Of a DNA stretch of 64,000 bases, positions 44,389 to 57,886 are shown in pieces. The translations under genes were made by a program, and so were the position numbers. The DNA is taken from contig OY482848.1 of the NCBI GenBank assembly GCA_960531495.1, positions 16,701,897-16,765,896 on the forward strand, in the 5' to 3' direction. The DNA comes from Zeus faber. Lineage: Eukaryota; Chordata; Actinopteri; Zeiformes; Zeidae. The notes beneath the pieces are model-generated. The model did not search any database. It worked only from the letters and a program-made list of their open reading frames with translations, and was not told the DNA's origin. Position 1 is the first letter of the stretch; every line of letters starts with the position of its first letter.

Positions 44389-47300
44389 TCACTCTTCCAC
44401 AGGAATGTAGGATAAGATGGAGTGCTCCTGCGCGATTGCGGCCAGCTCCTTCAGGAACTCGCTGAAGAGGACGGCGGCGAAGGCGTCCGTCTGGGACGGG
44501 GAAATGCTCCTGGGGCGGGGCGGCGGCGAGGAGCTCCTCAGGGCCCACGCTCCGTCTGCGTTGCCGGAGCCCTTCCGCTCTCCTCCTCCGTCTGAAACGT
44601 GAAGCAACGACAGAAAAAATAAAAATAAAAACCCCCCCAAAAAACGCTGCATAATTAATAGGAGACGGAAGGAATTTATCACGGGGGGCGGCGGTGCGTT
44701 CGACAGGGTTCTAACAGGAGAAGCTGCAACACTCACCAAGACGCCGAAGAATCGCAATCTGTTTGTTTTGCCGTTAAGTACATTTTCACATACGACAAAC
44801 TAGTCGTGGTGAAGCCGGGAATTTGCCTAAAAACTTTGCCGTCCGACAAAAAATAAGACAAGAATAGCCAAATGTACAAAGAGCTCATTTGCAAAAATCC
44901 AAATATACAAAATCTACAGAATATACGAAAGAAAAGTGATACTATGCCCAGGATAAGTTAGCAGCGTGGATGCTGGTATTCAGTATAAATACAATTAATA
45001 TACAATGTAATTATATACTTATTTTAAAGGGATCGCTTGGCGATTGCGCGGAGCGCTGCGTGGAAACGATCACGTCGCCGCCATATTGTATCGGGCACGT
45101 AAACAAATGTAAGTAAAGAAATACAAGTAAACGGGGGAGCTGCCGTTTTTTCTGGATAAAAAGCAATTTAACGTTGACATTTCTCGACCCATTTCCATGG
45201 GTCTTTTTTACATCCAAGCGTTTAGGATCTAAATGGAGTGGGTCGCTCCAACGTCCGCCATTTCCTCTGACGGTTGCTCATTGGTCGACGCACTTCCTGT
45301 CGACGCCGTCAATCCTGGGTTTTTCCCGGGAGGTGGTGCCCGGTGGCGGTCAGGACGCATGGTGATACGGAGGCTCATAGGCCAAACCCATCTAAACGCT
45401 GACGGTGTCATTATTCTAGAACCATCACCCTGTGCAATCAACATCCACTTCATGATGATGAGTGGAAGCAACAAAAGTTGCCGGTTGCTCCTTTAAGGAA
45501 CTCCACAAAACGGGAGCTTTTCCCAAGGCAGCGCCGAAGCGAGCAGATTCCCCTCAAAGTGGCCTCGTCGACACTGAACGCACTCGGGTTCCGTTTGGAT
45601 CTTAACCGTCTCCTTCTGGTAATAACGATACGGGTTGACGGGACCCTAATTCATCAATGATCGCTCGCAGAGCTTTAGAAGTGGTTTTGACGCCCAAGCT
45701 CCTGTTGATGCGGAGCTCGAAAATTAATTTTCAAGCTCAGGCGGCGTTTGCCTGTCATCCGTCATCAGTTTGATGGTAGCTCCTAAAGCCACGAGGGGGG
45801 CCGTCTGGGTTTAAATGCTTGAAATGCAAGGACTGGACATTATTTGCCTCTTTCCAGCGGAAATCAACGTGATCAAGTGGAATGAATTCCAGTTCTTCAA
45901 GAGAGCTCAACACGCGTCTGTGCTTTTTGATCTCCGCGCTGTTGGAAGGCAACATTTAGGGATTCAAGGCCCTTGAAACATTTCGACAGATCTTGAACAA
46001 CGGTCCGAGCGGCTGTGATCACGATTGCAGGAGGGTGTGATGGTGGTTACGACGGCTCTGTCAGTTTATTGTTAAAAATGAAAGGCTGCGGAGTCGGACC
46101 GAGACTGTGAAGTCGGGCCTCAGGTTACGCTGATGGTTTTATTTTTGCTTGGGTACGATGTATGCAACACCACTTCACCATAGTGTTGTTCCATAGAAGC
46201 GTCATTATCTGTAGTTCTGTAATATATTGTAATTTTAATAATAATGTAGTAATAACGGTCATTTATACCTACTCATCCATGCCTGTAATATTTGCCCATA
46301 CACATCCATCTAATTATACTTTATAACCACAGCTAGAAACACACCAATCATTTATCCTGTGCACATTAATGCATTTTGTATGTTTGTTGACATCTGACTA
46401 TTAATGTTTCGTATTTTTTTTTAATGAATTTTGGGCTATTTGTATATATTCGACAATTTAACTTTTTTCTTTATTTTTTATATTTACTTTTTTAAATTCG
46501 ATTTTATTTCTTTTTTTACCCTCCATTTTTTCAGACTGCTAAGCTTTTTTTTTTGGTTTTGTTTTTAATGCGAATGGTCTACAGTGTAACGCTCCAAACC
46601 TCACCAGAACTCCTCCTAGTGTCTGTAAATATACCTGGAGGAATAAACTGAATTCTGATTCTGTTTCTACAAGCAACCACACTGTGCCTTTTTGCCTTTC
46701 AATTTAATTCATCCTATGCATAGAATGACATTTTGTATATTCTGTATATTTGAATTATTCATTTGTATTTTTTTTTTTTCTTAATTGTCTCTACTGCAAT
46801 GCACCAATGCTCACCATTGTATAGGAAAATGTACTTGGCCGAACAAACAGATTCCTAAACGGGAGTCGTGCATATCCTCACCTGACGCTCCAAACTGGGT
46901 CTCCCTCACCAGCAGCCAGTGCTGGGCGGCCGTGATCAGCTCTGGGAATTCCTTCCTGCGTTCAGACAGACGCTCTACCTGGTTCTTGAGGGACGCCAGG
47001 ACCTGGGTGGAGCATATAATGAGATGGGGGCAAGAACACCTTCGTTCATTTCTCCAATTCCACGCGTTTCCGAGGCCTGTGGCTACCTGGTAGAGGGAGC
47101 GCACGCTGGGCTGGAACACCATGTTGGTGTTGAGGAGGAAGGAGCGGAGCAGCGGCTGGGGGTACGCCGCCAACTTGGCCAGGATGCCCGTCAGCAGCAG
47201 GTTCTCGTGGACCGAGTTCTCCAGCATGTTCTCCAGCCGAGACAGCAGCACGCTGACGAACGGGCCTGCAGAAAAGACAATATAAAATAGATTTAGACTT

Positions 47301-49754
47301 TTTCCGACGATTTCCATGTAAAATACATTGAAATGATGCCGTGCTATGCAAAGAAGCCGAAACATACTGAAATCATAGGGTTTTTTTTCCATCTGTTTGT
47401 TAAACGAAAATAACCCCAATGATAGTCTATTTAAGTATGGAGACTCGCAATCTTTGTGTGGGAGTGACTGCCCACATACAAAACAAAGATTCTAAAACAC
47501 AAAGTGCCGTCTAGTTTTTGCCTGAGATGAGTTATTTCGAAAGGTCCCTGTAAACGCATGAAACAACCCAGGCAGAATGCCAGGAAGTGAAACTGCATAG
47601 AAACAAAAATATCAACTCTTTCAAGAAGAGATATAAATGGAAACACGCTCAACCAACCAAATTCCAGAAAATCTGGGTTTCTGAGGTGAGGGTTAACACA
47701 AAATTACAGGTCAATCCAACTTTACAATTACAGATACATCAATGGCCATTTCTCCCAGCGTTTTTGGGGAGAAATGTCCGACGCAAGTAATTTGTCCGTC
47801 TTGGAACTCCAAAAAAAGTTTCCCGAAAGTTTCTTTCTCGGTTAGATTGATTCACACAGCCATAAAACATCCCAAGCCGACAACACTTCCGTGTGTTCAT
47901 AGATTTGCCTAATAACGAATAATGATGAATAATCTGTGTTTACTCGACAACCACAACTCATTCGCTCAGGTTTGACCTCGACGGACACTTTACTGTCTAT
48001 GTTTTTGTTTGTCTGAGGAGGCGCGCCGCCGTCGCACTCACCCGTAAAAGGCGCCGAATGGTTTCTACTCCCCCCGAGGACCTTGCCTCCAAACGGGTGA
48101 CTCAGTTTCTCCGGCTCTGGGGTGTCTGCGGAGAAGGCGCCGAAGTCCACCTCCATCTCCTCGTCCGCGGGGGCGGCGGGGCTCCTCGGCTCTCCGTCGG
48201 CCGCTGTCGCGGTCGCGCCGGCGTCGGTGTTCAAGGTCCGAATGAGCTCCTCGTACTGAGTCAGCAGATCGTCGGCGATCTCAGCGGCGGGGTTCGGAAC
48301 GTTGGAATTACAATCCTTCTGAGCCGTGGCCTTGGCGCCGGAGCAGCTCTCGCCGGTATCGTCCTGCGCGGGGAGTGGAAGCGCGAGGCTCGGTCCGTTT
48401 GTGGCGGAATCCAATTTTTCCGGGACGTCCGACGGAGTTATCTGCGATTCTTCCCTGCTGGGCTTGCGCTGGCGAGCCGCACCCTCACTCATGTCCCTCT
48501 GGGCGACGAGATCGTAGACCATCACGTCATCTTGGAAGTCCGACTCCTCGACGTAGGCGCCTTGGACGATCATGGTGGCCGTCCTTCTCATCTCCTGGAT
48601 GTGCCGGGGGGGCTCGGCAGGCGGCGGAGGCTTCTCGTCTCCGCCGCGAGCTTCGGCCGCCTGCACCGGGCAAGCGTCATAGCTGTCGTCCCACTCCAGC
48701 TCCAGCTGGGCGACGGAGGGGGGCCCGGCAGTTTGCGCCGGGGGGCCCGCGCGGTACGGAGGCGGCAGCTGAGGAGGTCTCTTGGGCGCCGTCCGCCCTC
48801 TGAGGCCGGGCTCCTCCAGGACCCCGGGCTGGAACTCCTCGGGAGGGGGGATCTCGCCGTCGTACGGGGCCGACCACTCCCGGCAGGCCCGGATGCAGTT
48901 GCCGATGCCGAGGCGAGCGTCGTAGAGGTAATGGAGGTAGCTGACGTCCAAGTAGATCTCGGATCCGATGACGCAGGAGTTCCCCGAGCGCTCCTCCTCC
49001 GAGGAGCTCTGCGATCGCTCTGGAATAGACAAATATGAACGCTGATGAGTGTTGGCGTGCTGCGTATTAGCGCAGCGCTTGCAGAGCAGAACTAATAGGC
49101 CACCCCCATGACAAGGACCTGGTTCTCTGCAAACAGCCCATGATCTGCTTAAGCTGTACACGACTACATGACAAGTGAGTACGACAAGTGACCGTGGGAG
49201 GTAAACTGATTTAATAGGCACAACCAGTGGGAGATTGTAGAATCTGATAAAAAAAAAACTCCCCTTTCATGTTAATCTGCCAATTAAATGCAAATCTGGT
49301 AAACAGCAAGGGCCAATAAACTCCAGGTATTATCTTTAAATGGATTTTAGAAACATTCATTATCAAATTAAGGAATACATGAAACTGATTATTTATTGTT
49401 CATTTTGTAGACTTCTGTATCTGTAGACTATCTGCTCCTCTTGGTGTGGTTCTGTCATGAAAACCCAAAGGTTGTTACATTTTCAAAATGTGGGAGTTGA
49501 CGTTAGAACTATAAAATAAAAGAATAAAAGATGGAATAAATAAGGCTGCTTTTAGCACAGCAGGGAATAAAAAGACAATCACATTATAAACCTGCATCAT
49601 GTGTGGGTTAAATTTTGGCTATGGTGCGGGACATGTATGACGTTTTTCGGACCAAGAGACACAAAAAGCTCAAATATATATTTGCTGATTAGATCAAACT
49701 TCTAGGAACCCTACTGGGAAACTTTTGAACCTTGCCATTTTGTTTTATGTCTTA

Positions 49755-49793
<39 letters not shown>

Positions 49794-49858
49794 AAATAAC
49801 ACCCTTTATATCTATAGCATTGTGTGTGTGTTTTATAAAGTTTAAATCCTAAAAAAAG

Positions 49859-49903
<45 letters not shown>

Positions 49904-50360
49904 GAAACCTACCCTGTCGGCCCACATCTTCAAACTTTGGCATTACATTTTTTTTCCCCCAAAACACAACTCACACATCTCACCCCTTCCCCTCACCTGC
50001 GCTGTCTGGGGCCTGGGGGCTCTCTGGGCCCTTGGACCAGAGGATGGAGTCCAGCTGCCTCAGGGGTGGGGGGCTGCGTTCCGGGGAGCAGCAAGATGGC
50101 GTCAGGGCCAGGATCTTGGCGGCCGACACAGAGTAGCAGTCCCTCTCCCTCACCACGCACCTCTGGCTCAGCATCATGTGGTTACAGGGGATCAGGTACC
50201 TGGGGCAGAGGGTGGGTTGGGTGGAACCCGTGAGGAAACCACCCAGCATAAGGTGGAGGGGTGGGGGGCATGGTGACAGTCAACGTGGTATAGGGTAGAG
50301 AGTAAAAGCTCATCTCTGGGTAAACCAATTAGATGTACCATGCTTCATACACCGTGACAG

Positions 50361-50435
<75 letters not shown>

Positions 50436-51668
50436 TGTCTGCCACACACACCTCAGTACGAGCTGCAGCATCACGTCTTCACAGTATAAGCCGATGAGAG
50501 TCTGGAAAAGGGCCAGCGACACGATCCCCAGCTGCAGCAGTCAATGAAAAGAGAGTAGCGAGGAAAAAAAAAATAGAGAAACGTGTTTGTTTCAAGCGAG
50601 CGAGGGAGCGAGCCAGTCAAGTCATTTATTTGTTCAGCACGACGCTGATGTTCCAGCAGAAGAAATAGAAACGAAAATATGATGAGCTGGATTGATTGAT
50701 TGTTTTTTCACCGCTTCAAAATATTATTCATACGACAGGGTTCATTCTGCCATTAAAAAATGGAATTTAAGGACTTTCAAGTACTTTTTTAAAGCACTAT
50801 TCAAGAAACAAGAGGGGCACAAGTATGCTAGTAAGTGTCAACTATAATAATTGATTTTCCAATTAGGTTTGTTAACCAAAAGCCTGCCGCCAAGAGTGCA
50901 ATTTGCAATAGGTTGCCTGAAAACTTCTCCACTGCTCTTCCTAAAAACACAGAATAAATTCAACATGATGGTCAAATTGACGATTCCCTTAAAGTTGACT
51001 TAAGGGAAGTGCTGACGATGGGTATCAGGTGCTTTATTATGCATCAGGGTGGAGGTGTATTAAAGCTCAGTTCCATAATAAAAGGAAAACACCTTGGGGC
51101 CTTTACAAGCTTGGGAAATCCCATAATGAACTGTACTATATTCATCAATGTTAATGAGGCGTTATGTATAGGAAGTGTTTGAATAAGACATCGCTCGATA
51201 CGCACACCACAAGCCTCCCACATGACTTTGGCTCTGGAAAATGGGATAAGTACTGCAACAAGACATCGCCATGGCAACAATCAGCAGGCATTTGTGCTTA
51301 AATTATGAAGTACTGCTATGAAATCCACTGCCTCCGGGGCAGTTCCTTATCTGAAGTTTGCTTTTTGAAATACGGGCAAATTTTTTGCAGTGCGCTGTTC
51401 TGTGTGACAGGGTGTGTAGCCATGAATGTGTGTTTGTGTCTTGCTGCCGCACCTGGAAGGGGGTGTTGATGCGGCTGACCAGCGTGTCCAGGATGTGCAC
51501 GTTCTCGTGGCGGTGCAGGAGGATGAAGGACAGCATGGTCCGCAGCAATGCCGGCTCCGACACGGTCCGGAGGAACAGCTCCAGGTATGCGGTGGTGGTC
51601 ATCACCTCCTCCAGGGTCAGCTGCACACAGGGAGGAGGAATGAGATAACACCATCTACACACATGCAC

Positions 51669-51734
<66 letters not shown>

Positions 51735-54700
51735 ACAATCAGAACCAGAATCAGAATCAGTCTATTCCACCAGGTACACTTACATATACTAGAAATTGAT
51801 TCTGGTGAGGTTTGGTGCATTTCACTACAGACAATTATCATGCAAAAAAACAAGCTTAACAGTCCAAAACAATGATAATACAAATAATCATAATAACAAA
51901 TAACAAAATAAAATAAAATAAAAAGTGAAGCAAAAAAATATATATAATAATAATTTAAAAATGTGTAAACTATATACAAACAGTAGTAGTCAGATATATA
52001 AAAGATAATAGATAAATAATAATTATAATAAATAAATAAATATACAGAATATACAAATTAATAACTTGGTGCACACAGGAATAGAATCTGCCTGAATTGG
52101 TGTGTTTATGTGTGCTCCTCTAAATTAAATATACTGTACCTAATATCCAATCATTTGTTAATAAAGGGGGGAAAAAAAGGGCAGCTGTATTTCACCATTA
52201 TTGGAATGAAGTTAATTTCCAATATCAGGAGGAATATCTAGGTTCATAAAGTGACATTCCAATACAGGATTTAGACTCAAACAAGAGGGATTTGCAAATG
52301 AGCACAAGCTGGAGGCCCAACCTGATGAGTGGGATCAGGTGGCTTAGTGCACGGGTGGAGCTTTCTGATCCTGGAATTCCCCCCCCCCTCTGTAACTAAC
52401 AGCAGAGAAGCACAGCTGTTAGGCAGAAGCGCAGCCTCCCACCTTGTGCAGCGCTGGTGCCAGGACCGGCACCAGGAACCCGTTGTAGATGTAGCTCAGC
52501 AGCTGGTCTCTTATATCAGCGTGGGCCACCTGCAAACAACCGAGACGAAGATGGCGGTCAGAGGTGTGAACGAGAGGAAGGTCCGTCAAGGCGCAAACCG
52601 AGTCCGGCACCTGTACGACAGCGTTGCAGAACTCCAGTGAGTTGAGGAACTGGACGAGGCTGGGCATGCGGGCCCAGTCCTCCCTGTGCAGGCAGTGCCA
52701 CTCCTCGGCCGGAACCTCCAGCTTGGTGGGCAGCGAGGAGTACAGGCCGCTGAGCCCCGTGGCCAGCACCTGGGGCAGACGAGACAAGAGAGCGTTTCAA
52801 ACTAATTTGCTGTTACGCAAGGACAGCGTGTTGCTGGCTCGGGCCTGTTTTCCTCTTTTGCATTTTAAAGTAGAGCCTCTGATCCGCCTTGAATCATCTA
52901 TGGAAGTGATGATTCAAAACAAACAGAAACAGAAAACTCAGACGAGACCCGTTAGCCACAGAGCTGAAGATGATTTGAGTTGCATTCATTTTTCTGTTAC
53001 AGACGTGGGATCCTTTCCGTTTCCCGATGGGTGGATAAGCAGCAATATTTCATCAAAGTGCCCCCCCTGCAAATGGAAAGTTACCACAAGCGCTTCAACC
53101 AGAACAGGCAGGAGGAAACCGATGCCTTTTCATGGCTAAACCAAATTATCATAATTATATTATTATTATGATCTGCTGTGTCCCTTCCTGGGAAACTGCT
53201 TGGACCGGTTTATAGGGCAAACCTCGCCTTGCTGACAAAGCAGAAAGAATATGCTGTAAACACGCAGTCTAGCTTGGGTTCACTGAACTTTAATTAGGTA
53301 GTGTACGGCATACATTAAATCAAGGACTTCAACGCTCCCACCTTTAGCGCCTTTCGAGTTAAGCCGCAGTTAATCCGAGAAGCCCAGAAGCTCTCAAGAC
53401 AAAAAAAAAAAAAAAAGAAAAAAGGACCAGCTTGTTATTATCAGGGGTTCCAGCATGAGATTAGTTCATAGTGTCGTTGAGGTACAATACTTAACATATT
53501 AATACTCCATAGTGTTGTACTGGCAATAATGTTCAGACATGAAATACAACATGCATGATTTCCTCTCTACAGCAGTGTGTACACTAAAATAGAATAAAAT
53601 TGTTTCCCTCTACTCTCTACTCTACTGAACTCAGATAGGGGGTATATAGATGTATATCTCCTCTAGGACAGCACTGAGACCTTCATGAATATTTGAGAGG
53701 TGGGGAAAGAAAGTGTGAGATAAAAATCGCTGCAGAGAGAATAAATATGGAGGTAGAATTGCCGTATTTTGCTGTTTATCGGTGTTGAGTTTATTGGTGA
53801 ACACTTGCATTAAGGGAGTAATTCAGGAAAAAAAAAAACAAACAAGCAAGGGCCAATGACTTCTAATGTGAATGAATGCATTGTGAATTCTACACCTCTT
53901 CGGTGGTCGTATAAATGAAAGTGACCTGCCTCTGGAAATACTGATCCAAAGTGCTCTTTTCCAACCAGTTTTACTTCGGACAACGCCGCAGTATTTGAAT
54001 AACTCAGCCCTCCGCTCGCGACGCTGTCAAAAGTTAATGAATGCCGGAGATTGCAGCAGACACCTCATTTAAACTCTGACACCACTGAATAATTCAACCG
54101 ATTCATCCGCGTATTAGAGCCCAAACACAGCGCTCCGTGTCAAGGTGAGGCTGAAGTTCGTTCGCCTCTCGTAACGTGGAGTTCATTACTGACAAACAAG
54201 CAAGAGCGGCAACGAGAGCGGCTTGGCGGCAGAACCCCCCTGCAAGCCAGCACGTAAAGAGGAAGGAAACGGAAAGGAGGACGCGGTGAAGAGGCGGCGT
54301 TAGTGGACCGACCGGACAGAAGTAGGTGTTCTCTGCAATGTGTTGGGCCACGCGCGGGTTCTCGGCGGACAGGGACATGATGAGCAGCAGGGCGTCGCGG
54401 GCCTGCTGGCCCACCGTGCCCTCCCTGTGGATGAAGGGGATGAGGAGCGAGAAGATGAGGAAGTTGGCGGCTCCCTGGTCCTCGCAGGTGTGGAAGAAGA
54501 GCTCCAGCACCGAGGGGTCCTTGGCCAGGACGCAGCACAGCAGGTTGAGCAGCAGCACCAGCTCCGCCTCCACCTCGGGCGCGGCCGTGCCGGAGCAGGA
54601 CGACAGCAGCATCATCAGCGGCCGCAGGACGGGCTTGTGGTGCAGCAGCGGCTGGTGCGCCTGCCCCACCAGCATCTCGTACATCTTCAGCTGCTCCAGC

Positions 54701-55286
54701 TTCATGTCGTCCGTGAACTCGCGCCGGAGGCTCCAGACGAAGAGGCGCTCCATCACGTTCTCCATCACCACGAACTCCAGGATGGGGCCCATGGCGCCCT
54801 CCTTGCCGCTCTCCTCCTCCATCAGCAGGAAGAGCATGTGCTCCACGTAGTTCTGCACGGCGTTGGCCTCGTCCCCGGGGACGGGGCCGAAGCGGAGGCT
54901 GACGCCGGAGCCGCCGCGGAAGCTGATGACGCCGAGCGCGGGCAGGCTGGCGGCGCTCCGCAGGGGGTCATGCTTCTCCAGGATCTTCACCACCTGCGAG
55001 AGGAGCGGAGGATTACTGAGTAGAGCTGTCACAGTTATTACAGTCGCCTGATTCTTTGAGCGGACCACGATCATTTTGTAAAATGGTTAAGATTGCAATC
55101 TAAATTTAAGGGGAATTTTAAGCCAATCCTGCAAACAAATGTCACAAGGGGGTTTCCCTCAGTTGGGCTGAGACAAATTATTGGCCAAAGCAATTTTCTT
55201 TTTTTGTTTCAATGTCAATAGAAATAGGTAGACATGTGTCACTGCACATTTCTAAAAATGTATTATGTTAGTGGAATAAAATGAGG

Positions 55287-55318
<32 letters not shown>

Positions 55319-57413
55319 ATCGACAACCCTCAATCGACAACTACAACATTGCGGCCGTGACAGCCCTAATTACCGAAGCTGCAGATATAACCATAGATGG
55401 CTCCCATTCAAGTGTAACATGAGCGCAAACATCTCCATACCGACCCGCTGACACCGCCACTCCCAGGCTCAGAAAGATGAAGGCTACAACCAGTAATGAA
55501 TGTAGGATAACAGCAACGATACTGTAATAATAATAATGGTTTCAAAAGCATTACACAAACACACACACCCACACACACACACACAAGAGAAAGTACTGAA
55601 ATACATGTATGTATGATGGTGAACCATGAATTATTTTTATATGTCTACAGTGGCACCTTTCACATTTCTAGTGTTATAAATGATGTATTCCTGTGGTATA
55701 ACCTAGAAACCCCGTGGTGACAGAAACGCGCGCTTCAGCACATACTGTACGTACTGGAAGGGAGCTTAATGTACACTAGAAGTCAGCAACTTCTTTATTT
55801 AGAAGTTCTTCTCATCTTAGTGGGCTCTGCCTGGACCCCGCTCAAACAACTCGGCCGCATGGAATCATCTCCTTCCCTCCCCCCGATATCCCTGACAGCT
55901 CACCATCGTCATAATGAGGTGAAAACACAGCAGCTCGGTGCAGACCAGCCGGAGTCTGCACCGCGGCGTGAAACGGCCCTTTGTGCCGGCGCTCCCTCCC
56001 CGGTGTGTCCTGTGTAGAAACCAGAATCATAACAATGGCCCCAGTGTCCCCAGTCATCTACTGCTGCCATGGTAATGGGCTTTCCGTGGAGGACTGGGCA
56101 CGGCCGACAAACACGGGGGGCGGGGAGCCAGGTGAACGATACGAAGGATAATAATGTCATAATAGACGGAGCGAGGGAAGGGAAATAAGCGGGAGAGGAG
56201 AGAGTAAAGGGAACAGCGGTCACGTTTAAACTGAGCTAAACACATCGGTCGATTACGTCTGTTTGCACTCGTGCGAGCGTCCAAAAAGAGCAGGCGCGTG
56301 CCACACATTAACAGGGACGCACTGGCAGCCAGACCTTGTTTTGTTTTCTTGGCTCTTTTTTGGAATTATTGTCGTACGTCGGGATCCGCATCTGTTTGGA
56401 CTAGAATAAAAAATCCTACCCGTCTAAAACCAAAGGCAATGAGCTCGGCCCAGGTCTGACAGGGAAACAGACAAGACGCTCAAAGAATACAAAGTTGGAG
56501 ATCAGAGATTCAGGAAGTGTTGCTAGGTGGGTTCAAGCAGGGTTTCAAGGTTGTCCCAAAGTAAGCAAGTCAAAAATACTCTTATCAAGCTTATGATTAG
56601 CCAAGCAAGTTATTACAGTAAGACTATGCAGGACACATGTTTTGGTTTTCCTCCCATTTTACATTGAGAGAATTGCTTGGAGACATTTTAATAGGTTTTG
56701 AAGAAAATGTCAAAAGAAAATCAAAATCCAACTATTATTTAGTTTGTATGGTACCATGTTGTGCCACAAATACACTCGTTGATGATGTTATGCACTTTTG
56801 CACTAAGCTCACAAATACCACTTTTTGGCAGGTACCTTGACTCAACTGATCCCCCTTAGTAAGTAGAGAAATAATCCTTCCTGTTTGAGGTTTTAACTCA
56901 AACCACAAAAAATACCTGAATTGTACTTTAACATCTAAGCTCAACCACATCAAGGTTATTAGCGGCAGAGTGCGGCTGAGCCCGAAAAATAGGCCGAGCA
57001 GCCGGACGGTTTCCACGGGGGTGAACGGGGACACGCTGAAGGACGGAGCCAAGACGCTGAGAGAGCCTCCATGCGGCCAAGATTCCAACGGCCATGACCA
57101 CACTTCAAAGTCTGGTGATCGACCAGAAGCGCTGACTGAAGTTCCAGCCTCCACTGTCAGGTCTTCAGGCAGAAATCACGCAATAGTTGAGTCTCACGAG
57201 CACAGAATGTACAACCTGGGCCTGGATTTAATAGGTTAACCTTGAGATATATTCAGGTTATTTGGGTAGCGGGGGAGGTTCGGGATTTTGCCACTACAAT
57301 TTTACCTGAGCCCAGTGGTTCTTGAACACAATCATGCAGGTCTCTGGGTCGACCCCTTTAAGGACCAGAGACTGCCCATCTCGGTTTCCGTTGGCAACCA
57401 TGGAGGCCATCAT
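44389..57413 (-). CDS. fhip1a: FHF complex subunit HOOK-interacting protein 1A (11 coding exons)
   Basis: A subunit of the FTS-HOOK-FHIP complex, which links dynein to endosomal cargo; formerly FAM160A1. Coding exons 5'->3': 57413-57306, 54993-54313, 52769-52611, 52529-52443, 51620-51453, 50531-50452, 50199-49997, 49019-48042, 47265-47087, 47002-46882, 44591-44389. All junctions are GT/AG and the joined frame is 988 residues (human ~1040). It starts MMASMVANG in a good context (GTCACCATGA). Residues ~20-440 form the RAI16-like helical repeat domain (GVDPETCMIVFKNHWAQ, YFCPVLATGLSGLYSSLP, NSLEFCNAVVQ). Residues ~440-820 are low-complexity, Pro/Ser/acid-rich and probably disordered, almost all in the 978-nt exon 8. 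Residues ~822-921 form the conserved C-terminal FHIP domain (RLENMLENSVHENLLLTGIL). The last 66 residues end in YIPVEE. The exon 2 donor GTCGGT is weak. The name FHIP1A rather than FHIP1B rests on the GATB neighbour. Confidence 0.93.
44747..44955 (-). mobile_element. Retroelement 3'-end repeat, copy 2 (fhip1a intron 10)
   Basis: GAATCGCAATCTGTTTGTTTT and ACATTTTCACATACGACAAACT correspond to the copies at 38,222 and 51,735, more diverged. Confidence 0.5.
45028..45492. mobile_element. TTAA-flanked MITE (fhip1a intron 10)
   Basis: Exact TTAA on both sides (45,024-45,027 and 45,493-45,496). The ends AGGGATCGCTTGGCGATTG and the inverse AGGAGCAACCGGCAACTTT are imperfect inverted repeats. TTAA duplication points to a piggyBac-like or similar non-autonomous element of ~465 bp. 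Open frames within it are not coding by any motif. Confidence 0.6.
46570..46668 (+). mobile_element. Retroelement 3' tail, plus orientation (fhip1a intron 10)
   Basis: Ends AATAAACTGAATTCTGATTCTG, the plus-strand tail of the same type of family as the copies at 38,222, 44,747 and 51,735. Confidence 0.5.
49756..49903. repeat. Paired (AAT)n tracts (fhip1a intron 7)
   Basis: Two (AAT)n tracts at 49,756-49,791 and 49,859-49,903, separated by ~65 bp. Confidence 0.9.
50363..50432. repeat. (GT)n microsatellite by the fhip1a exon 6 donor
   Basis: In fhip1a sense this is (AC)n starting ~19 nt after the exon 6 donor (GTGTGTGTGG...). Confidence 0.95.
51265..51278. promoter_or_regulatory. X-box-like motif in fhip1a intron 5
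   Basis: ATCGCCATGGCAAC matches 11-12 of 14 positions of the RFX palindrome GTTGCCATGGCAAC. Weaker than the site at 27,504. Confidence 0.25.
51672..51733. repeat. (GT)n microsatellite upstream of the fhip1a exon 5 acceptor
   Basis: In fhip1a sense (AC)n ends ~51 nt before the exon 5 acceptor, in the branch-point/polypyrimidine neighbourhood. Confidence 0.95.
51735..51970 (-). mobile_element. Retroelement 3'-end repeat, copy 3 (fhip1a intron 4)
   Basis: CAGAACCAGAATCAGAATCAG then TTCCACCAGGTACACTTACATA, as in copies 1 and 2. It abuts the (GT)n tract directly. Confidence 0.6.
53000..54100. other. fhip1a intron 2, no gene recognised
   Basis: No extra exon is needed between exons 2 and 3 because their frames join. 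Oligo-A runs lie at 53,401-53,416 and near 53,830. Nothing else is recognised. Confidence 0.4.
55287..55315. repeat. Poly-A run (29 A), fhip1a intron 1
   Basis: An uninterrupted A run. A minor CA tract lies at 55,557-55,583. The rest of this 2.3 kb intron shows nothing recognisable. Confidence 0.9.
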
Positions 57414-57530
57414 GGTGACCGGGTCATGAGTGAGCTACACCATGTCGTGGGCAGAGGAGCGAGGAGAGTCCTCACTGATCCCTGGGTGATGTCACATCAA
57501 CCGCAGCTTGTCCGGATGAACCCGAGGGAC
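57414..57530 (-). other. fhip1a 5' UTR part of the start-codon exon
   Basis: A minus-strand acceptor GTGTCCCCAG|GTCCC lies at 57,531, so the exon with the ATG probably runs 57,530-57,306 and the leader continues in an upstream exon. Confidence 0.45.
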
Positions 57531-57748
57531 CTGGGGACACACAAAGTCACAAATAACATTCATGACACGATGTCGTAGGTTTGAGACAAAACAAATACCT
57601 CATACCATGACATTGGAGAGGTCATTTCTTTCATTTCTAATGGTCCACTCCTCCATCTCTCTCGGCATGAGTAGACAGCAGCTATGAGCGGCATGCAGCA
57701 CAGAGACAAGTACCATGGCCAAGTCAGATGACTCAATTAAGGAGAGGA

Positions 57749-57886
<138 letters not shown>

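Noticed and set aside
48058..49038. 326-codon plus-strand frame
   Set aside because: Antisense shadow of fhip1a exon 8, a GC-rich low-complexity exon of nearly the same extent.
54340..55023. 227-codon plus-strand frame
   Set aside because: Antisense shadow of fhip1a exon 2.
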